Part shown: in pieces, positions 58,633 to 64,000 of the stretch
Position numbering within the stretch: position 1 is the first letter of the stretch
How the letters are laid out: each line of letters starts with the position of its first letter
Assembly: GCA_963747535.1 (NCBI GenBank)
Contig: CAVVFX010000011.1
Coordinates: forward strand, 445,158-509,157
Origin: CAVVFX01 sp963747535
GTDB taxonomy: Bacteria; Acidobacteriota; Terriglobia; Bryobacterales; Bryobacteraceae
Direction of reading: 5' to 3'
DNA: 64,000 bases
Translations under genes and position numbers: made by a program
The notes under the pieces: generated by a model
Databases searched by the model: none
Seen by the model: only the letters and a program-made list of their open reading frames with translations
What the model was told of the DNA's origin: nothing

Positions 58633-60826
58633 TCACCGCGCTGCGCCAGGATCGCCGGTAGGCGGTGGGGCGTGATCCACGGCGGCGGGAGGACCGAGCA
58701 ACTCCGTGAGGACGGGCTTCAGCGCATCTGCCCAAACCTGATACCCTTTCACGGCCGGATGGAGCTTGTCCTTCGCATTCATCATTCCTTCGAACAGTCT
58801 TCCATCGCTGCCGGCAAGCTTATCGTTGATGTTGAGATAGCGGACCACCCGGCCGTCGGCGAGCCTGGACAGATTGGCGTTGATCCTGTCGATGACGGGC
58901 ATGAACGCCATATTGTCGTTTCTCGGAAAGATGCCCATTACGACGATCGTCGCCTCCGGAGCTTTCATGTGAATCGCGTGGACAATCGCCTGCAGTCCTC
59001 GCGTGACATCGTCCGCCCTTGCCTCCGCGTCCGCCCCGACTGATGCGTCGCCGCCAATATTGTTGGTGCCGGCGAGCAGCACCACGACTTTGGGATTCAC
59101 CGCGTCCAGTTCGCCGTTCTCCAAGCGCCAGAGGATGTTCTGCGTCCTATCGGCGCCCCATCCGAAATCGGCCGCATTCCAGCCGGAGAAATTCTGCTTC
59201 CAATTGGCGAGCAGGTCGGGGTAGTCGTTGGCGCCCCACCGTCGAGTGATGGAGTCGCCTTCGAAGTAGACATCGATTCCGCCATGCTTCGCCTTCGCGA
59301 GTAACTGGGAGTGCGCGACCAGGGAGTTTGCGTCGGTTCGGAAAACCGGCTGGTCGGCCGGAAACTCCCACGGCGCCGCGTGATAATTCAGAAACTTGTC
59401 AGCCCAGGGGATGAAGTACTTCCAGTTGGGGGCATCGGTGTGGCCGCCGTCGTGCTGGCGCCAGGCGAGTTGGCCGCCGAGAAGTCCCGCATTGACCGGC
59501 GGCATCTTCGCGGTGTGATAATCCTCCGTCACGCCCAGATCCCGGGCGCCCAATAGCCGGAAGACAGGGCCCGCAGCTACGGTTGCCATGAAGCTGCCCT
59601 GGTGGTCCAGCCACTTTGCGTCCCCCTTCTCGGGGATCCCGTAGCTGATGAAGGTCAGGCGCGGTGCGCAAAGTGCAATCAGCTCGTTCGAATCGACCGG
59701 CAAGTCGCCGGCATTCCTGCTTCCGGACGAAGCCTCCGCTGCACCGTACTTCAGGAAGTTGCCGGCCATCCAGTGGTATTCGCCGGACCCGGTGAGATTC
59801 TCCACCGCCTCTCCGAAATTCCGTCGGTGCGGCTTAGCGCCGCCCTCTCCGGACGAGCCTACCAGTACCACCGCGAAGCGACCGTCGAATGCCATGGTGA
59901 CGAGCGCGGCCTTGCCATAACGGGAGACGCCTTCGATGCCGACGCGCTTGCCATCCACCGCCTTGTCGGTCTCCAGATAATCGAGACCACGCGAAGCGCC
60001 CCACGCCCACGCCCGCAACGCACCCCAGTCCTCCGGCTTGCGCGGCTGGCCTTTGTTGGTAAGGCCGATGATTCCCTGCGTGAGGCCTGCGCCGTTATCC
60101 GGTTGAATGCTGCCCGGGTCGATGAGCGCATAGCCCCATCCCCCGGCGATCAGTTGTTGCGTCGAAGCGCGGATCGCTCCCCAGCGCCGCCTTCAATTCG
60201 GGACGGCTGGCGGTCATGTCGGCCATTCGCTTGAGAAATGCCGCGCTCCCGAACATCATCATCACGGGAACCGGGCCTTTCGCATTTGCCGGTGTTACCA
60301 GTGTCATCTCAATATTCACGTTGATCGACGCGCAAGCCGAGTTGTCAGCGTGTCCTGCGAGCTGCTTCTTGATTACAGGGAAGATCCCCTCCTTCGAATT
60401 GGTCGTACCCGCCACGCCCCAGGTAACTTTGGGCACATTGGATGGGACGTAGCCGAGCACTTCGCGCTCGAAGTCTTCGACAATCTCCTGGCGTCGCTGC
60501 TGCCACTCGGTTGCCGATGTGACCCTCTTCCCGTTCTTGAAGGTGAGCGCGTCGGGCAGATCCGGAAACGGATTGGCTTTCGACTCGTCGTAGTTGGCGT
60601 GATTGGGGGCTTTCTCATTCCCGCTCGGCCCGGGGCGGAGGGCCTTGATGCCCAACTGGTCCAGCATGTTCTGGTGATCTTGTTGGGCTGTCCATTTCGG
60701 GGGGGCGCAGCTGTGCGCAGAAGCAGTGGTCTGCTGTCCCGTGGATATTTGACAGGCTAGGACGGCTAAAGCACTCAATGCGGTGACCCTTGTCTTGGCC
60801 CGCTTCGAGCGGAAGGCTAAATTCAT
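58633..60826 (-). pseudogene. CE15 glucuronoyl esterase-SGNH hydrolase fusion with a frameshift
   Basis: Two reading frames join near 60160 to make one gene of about 730 codons. The 5' frame (60826 to about 60160) has a signal-peptide-like start and the CE15 N-domain (DHQNMLDQLGIKALRPGPSG, ANPFPDLPDALTFKNGKRV). The 3' frame (about 60160 to 58633) continues QQLIAGGWGYALIDPGS, nucleophile Ser in GVSRYGKAAL and His in QHDGGHTDAPNW. An SGNH esterase follows (FEGDSITRRWG; FGWGADRT; LLAGTNN; DKLHPAVKGY). The junction GACGCAACAACTG needs one base removed (or two added). All catalytic residues are intact, so this may be a recent mutation or a sequence error. Confidence 0.8.
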
Positions 60827-61187
60827 GTTCGACTCTCGAACTAAATCTTATCGAACAACGCTCGGGGACGCCAGCTATGCCGGGCGTGAGTAAATGGGCG
60901 GCTAGCCGTTACGAAGACCAGATAGTGGCGAGCGGCGATTCAGCGCGGCCTGGTGCCTATGGACTGATCGAGCCGGCGAATAGTCCTCTAGGACCAATGC
61001 TGTTCAGTTAACGCATGGAGCCATAGCCCGGTACCTGCCCACGGAAACGTAGGAAAAGAGCGGCCAAAGATTCGCTACCGAAACGCACCTCCCCGATCGT
61101 TCGCCACATTGTACTTCCGCCCGTAGGCGTTACATGGCCGAATGCCGCATTGCCCGGACTACCGGCTACAAGATGACTTATGAGGAC
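60827..61187. other. 360 bp without recognisable gene
   Basis: Between two frameshifted genes on minus. No coding signal, repeat or promoter recognised. Confidence 0.4.
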
Positions 61188-61560
61188 CTATCCTGAGAAG
61201 GGCAATCTCCGGACACGCAGGCGACCCCTTCGGAAGACTGCGACACAACCGGACGCCAGCTCGGACGCGAGTATCGGTAATGCGGGACACAGCGCATCGA
61301 AATAGTCTTCGAGCAACCATTAAATCCGGCTCCCGGAACAGAATGAACGACGGGCGCTCCGCCTCCTGCGCCGCAATAATGGCACCGAAGTCGGAATCCG
61401 CTGACACGACGATGCGATCCTCGTCGACAGCCCGTGCAACGATTTGTTCGTCCTTTGCCGCCTGCATTCCATATGCTCGGACGTGAACCGCGTCGTATCC
61501 CGCCTTCGCTAGCAGGTCAGCTAGGTGCGGAGGCAGTGCGTTGTCGATCAGGAATCTCAA
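61188..61560 (-). pseudogene. DUF5615 (PIN-like) toxin, frameshifted near its 3' end
   Basis: TTG 61560 starts LRFLIDNALPPHLADLLAKAG with AYGMQAAKDEQIVARA and VVSADSDFGAIIAA (Asp residues of the PIN-like site). After VARR, near 61305-61312, the family-like reading moves to another frame: DYFDALCPALPILASELASG then VAVFRRGRLRVRRLPFSG and stop at 61188. The span of 373 nt is not a multiple of three, consistent with one extra base. Unshifted, the frame runs on to 61159 with no family likeness. The start overlaps the antitoxin stop by 4 nt (TTGA). Either inactivated or a sequence error. Confidence 0.72.
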
Positions 61561-61799
61561 GCTGAGTAGGGAAGAGCCAGTTCTCGCTCCGAAACAGAAG
61601 CCGCAGCAAAGCGCAGGCACTCACGGATATCCTCTGTCTCAAGGTCAGGATACTCCGAGAGAATCGCACGCTCCGTTAATCCCCCGGCGAGCAGCCGGAG
61701 GACGGTGGCCACGGGAATCCGTAGGTGCCGGATGCACGGCACTCCGCTCATCTGTGCGGGATCGACTGTGATGCGCGGGAAGTTTTTCATGGCGTTCAT
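61557..61799 (-). CDS. DUF433 antitoxin
   Basis: An 80-residue DUF433 protein: FPRITVDPAQMSGVPCIRHLRIPV, LLAGGLTERAILSEYPDLETEDIRECLRFAA (trimmed). The C-terminal helix-turn-helix-like region should bind DNA or the toxin. DUF433 genes are usually placed upstream of DUF5615 toxins, as here with a 4-nt overlap. Probable autoregulated type II toxin-antitoxin operon. ATG 61799 or 61790 may start it. Confidence 0.85.
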   Translation of the reverse strand: MNAMKNFPRITVDPAQMSGVPCIRHLRIPVATVLRLLAGGLTERAILSEYPDLETEDIRECLRFAAASVSERELALPYSA

Positions 61800-62049
61800 T
61801 TACATTGTCGCAACCGGCCGTGTGCCTGGCAACCGCCCCAAGTGGCGTGAGCCTCATCGACATGATTTCGAGGCCAGAGTTAAGGGCTCCATGCCGACTT
61901 CCCGGGAGTAATCTGCCCAAGCTTGCAAATCTACGGCGAACTAACGGTCGCCGCCCAATTGCCGGCTAACTGCCCGGACAGGCAATACCCCAACATTGTC
62001 AACCCGTGCAACACCGATGTGTGCCGACCAGACACGGAAGCGGACGTGT
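61800..62049. other. intergenic gap upstream of the antitoxin
   Basis: Should carry the toxin-antitoxin promoter. No clear palindromic operator or -10/-35 pair was recognised. No reading frame with support. Confidence 0.35.
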
Positions 62050-63756
62050 TTAGAGCGCCCAAACATTGTCGTAAGAGTCTTGCGCCAGGAGTTTCGCCCG
62101 GCTGGCGATCTCGGCCGCTCCCCAGCTCTTAGCGTTCAGAACGACAGGGTCCACCCACACCTGAGCGCTCTTCAGGATCTCAACCTTCTCAGGAAACCCT
62201 TTGTTTGCCAATTTGTTGTTCAAGGCTTGATCCACCAATATCAGGTTCCCAATAGAAGCGACATCGTCGGGCGACAGGCCGCCGCTCTTCGCCGGATTCT
62301 CCGGTGAAAGGTGCTCAATGGTCATCTTCTCCGGGTCAATTGGAAGACCGCTGGAATGTTTTTGGCAAATCTTAGTGAGTATGTACCGAACTAGCCCCTT
62401 TTGCTTCGTCAACAGACTTGAATACTTCAGCGCCAGGAAACTAGGTTCGAACTCCGCATAGGAGGGCAGTTTGCCGGCTAGCTTTTTACTTTCGAACTCC
62501 TGGAGGCCCTTCACCTTTGCTTCAACATCTTTCGCCTGATGAAGCTCTCGCGCCGCTAGTGCGTACATGAAGGAAATACCGCCAGACGATCGCTGCGATG
62601 CGATCGCAGTGAATTTGAAATGAAAGTTCTCGACGGCGGTGAGAATCGCACGCACGTGTTTAGTCTTCAGCACGTGATCCTCGTAGTGCCGCATTACGCT
62701 GAGGATGAGCGGCAACTGCTGCTTGATGCGGAACAGATTCATCGCGCGCAGAGAATCGCGAATTTCGAACTCCTCTTTCTTCCAAGTTCTCGCCGAAGGC
62801 TCATGTATATACCGGTAGATCTCGCTTTCATTGACAAGATCGTCCAAGAAGCTACTAGCGTCATCTTTTTTTATACGTTTTCTCAGAGCTTTATAAAGCT
62901 TCTTCTCCGTAATGTATTCGTACCGCGAGAGCCAGAAGTGATGAATGAAAGTTGAAACGCTAAGATCAGTCTGGGAGGCCTCAAAGACCTCGTGGATACT
63001 GCTCCATTTGTCCTTTGCAAGATCGACGCCGCTGTTTGTGGGTTTCAGTAGTCGAGCCAAATGACTCTTAACAAGATCTGAGAGCGTTAAATCTTTTCCT
63101 CGCGTGTTCAGTGTCTCAAAGATGACATACGCGTCTTCGTCGTTTTCCAGAGCTGTGAAAATAAGCTTAAGGTTGAGAATCTTGTCCCGTATTTTCGTCA
63201 ACTCCTCCTGGACCCGTGCCTTTTTTTTCGCCTGCGAAATATTCGGCAGAGATTTGATTGCCTTAACTACATCGTTAACATTGGTCTGAAAATATTCGAA
63301 TGCCTGCTTGAGTAGTTGCTCTTCTGGGCCAGCATCTGACCCGGCGCCCGGCTTGTCACCGAACTTCTGAATGTGCTCTTGCAAATAGGGATAAGAGGTT
63401 TCAGTCTGGAGAACATAGAAGCGTTGATCTGAGATGTCGGTGCGTTCGATAATACCGTGGATGCCCTTAGCAAGATTTGAAAACCCCTCCTGGTCGAAAG
63501 CATTTCGGAGCGAGCAAAGCAGCAAGGTGATCGTTGTGAGTCTTTGCTGCCCATCCACAACACCCATAGCAGTCTTGTCGTCGTACACTACGAAGCTGCC
63601 GATGAAATACTGTGCCTCGTTCTCTACGACAGCATCGTTCCAAAACTCCTCGATATTTGTGCGATCCCACGAGTAGGGTCGTTGAAACCTCGGGATGCGA
63701 TAGAAGGACTCTTTCAGAAACTGGCCAACTTGCTTATCCAGGCACGTTATTTTCAT
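62050..63756 (-). CDS. DUF262/DUF1524 GmrSD-like protein (candidate restriction/defence enzyme)
   Basis: A 568-residue protein. The DUF262 N-domain has RIPRFQRPYSWD (about 20-31) and the nucleotide-site motif DGQQRLTT (about 68-75). A helical middle holds FETLNTRGKDLTLSDLVKSHL (trimmed). The C-terminal DUF1524 domain has the HNH-like TIEHLSPENPAKSGG and IGNLILVDQALNNKLANKGF (trimmed). This layout matches GmrSD-type and SspE-like nucleases, which cut modified DNA or respond to phosphorothioation. GC content is visibly lower than the rest of the window, suggesting transfer. A TATAAT box on the minus strand (63833-63838) may be its -10. No methylase or dnd/ssp partner is in the window. Confidence 0.85.
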   Translation of the reverse strand: MKITCLDKQVGQFLKESFYRIPRFQRPYSWDRTNIEEFWNDAVVENEAQYFIGSFVVYDDKTAMGVVDGQQRLTTITLLLCSLRNAFDQEGFSNLAKGIHGIIERTDISDQRFYVLQTETSYPYLQEHIQKFGDKPGAGSDAGPEEQLLKQAFEYFQTNVNDVVKAIKSLPNISQAKKKARVQEELTKIRDKILNLKLIFTALENDEDAYVIFETLNTRGKDLTLSDLVKSHLARLLKPTNSGVDLAKDKWSSIHEVFEASQTDLSVSTFIHHFWLSRYEYITEKKLYKALRKRIKKDDASSFLDDLVNESEIYRYIHEPSARTWKKEEFEIRDSLRAMNLFRIKQQLPLILSVMRHYEDHVLKTKHVRAILTAVENFHFKFTAIASQRSSGGISFMYALAARELHQAKDVEAKVKGLQEFESKKLAGKLPSYAEFEPSFLALKYSSLLTKQKGLVRYILTKICQKHSSGLPIDPEKMTIEHLSPENPAKSGGLSPDDVASIGNLILVDQALNNKLANKGFPEKVEILKSAQVWVDPVVLNAKSWGAAEIASRAKLLAQDSYDNVWAL

Positions 63757-63964
63757 GGTGTAGGTGGCACCTTTTAACTAAGCGCAGTCGCGTGATCACG
63801 GCATGCTGAGAATCATGGTAGCCACAGCAAGAATTATACCTGCAATCCCAGCCGTGACGGGGTTGCGGTTCTGCCTCCTGCAAACAAAGTCCGTCATCGG
63901 GAGACGCTGATCGGGCTTAGTTCACCGGTTTCGGCGGTCGAGGATTCGCACTGGAGCGAATATT

Positions 63965-64000
63965 ATGCGCATAAATGCGGTGTTGGGATTTCTTCTGCTG
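63965..64000 (+). CDS. start of an exported protein, cut by the right edge
   Basis: GGAG at 63953-63956 precedes ATG 63965, which opens MRINAVLGFLLL, like the start of a signal peptide. Only 12 codons are visible, so nothing more can be said. Confidence 0.45.
   Translation, partial: MRINAVLGFLLL

Overview
The window looks like a chromosome segment of a soil Acidobacteriota, most likely of the Solibacter/Bryobacter group. The main clue is the secreted protein at 1447-2679, which ends in the Solibacter-type C-terminal domain (TIGR03437-like). Supporting clues are GC-rich coding DNA, two TPR/GT39-type membrane glycosyltransferase paralogues, an empty-quinoprotein-type PQQ dehydrogenase with a cytochrome c partner, plant-cell-wall esterases (pectinesterase, CE15) and many palindromic intergenic repeats. 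No tRNA, rRNA or CRISPR array was recognised.

Layout. 1-1.4 kb: a catalase-related peroxidase cut by the left edge, with a decayed IS66-type transposase behind it. 1.4-4.6 kb: secreted and peptidase genes on +. 4.7-7.5 kb: a four-gene minus-strand cluster (MFS exporter, alpha/beta hydrolase, secreted protein, Cys-rich protein). 8.4-10.9 kb: a combined HD-GYP/GGDEF signalling protein. 11-17.8 kb: SMP-30 lactonase, LarA-like protein, cytochrome c plus PQQ dehydrogenase, pectinesterase. 17.9-24.9 kb: TPR glycosyltransferase, a fused GH57 branching enzyme/glycogen synthase, its DUF4912 partner, a membrane protein and an SDR. 25-27.2 kb: second TPR glycosyltransferase and a small protein. 28-35 kb: S55 peptidase-like protein, beta-propeller, glutaminyl-cyclase-like M28 protein, cyanophycinase-like S51 protein.

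35-41 kb is the conserved translation/transcription cluster rimP-nusA-infB-ylxP-rbfA. It is preceded by a leader hairpin and interrupted by two copies of a long palindrome around ylxP-rbfA. 41-46 kb: apbE-hemE-hemG (flavinylation and haem synthesis) and alanine dehydrogenase. 46-55.5 kb: uppP, enoyl-CoA hydratase coupled to a ThDP enzyme, galE reading divergently, a degenerate GGDEF protein, DUF72 and gamma-glutamyltransferase. 55.9-60.8 kb: an FAD-GDH-like GMC subunit with its Tat small subunit, then a frameshifted CE15-SGNH esterase. 61-63.8 kb is an accessory patch: DUF433/DUF5615 toxin-antitoxin pair (toxin frameshifted) and a lower-GC DUF262/DUF1524 GmrSD-like protein, the clearest defence candidate.

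The strongest structural signals outside genes are: (i) a double-hairpin repeat in four intergenic places, always in the same orientation and just past the end of a plus-strand gene; (ii) the paired 31-bp-arm palindromes that supply the rbfA stop codon and border ylxP; (iii) a 27-bp perfect inverted repeat at 25.0 kb; (iv) TACAAT boxes placed 5-8 nt before start codons, suggesting leaderless transcripts.
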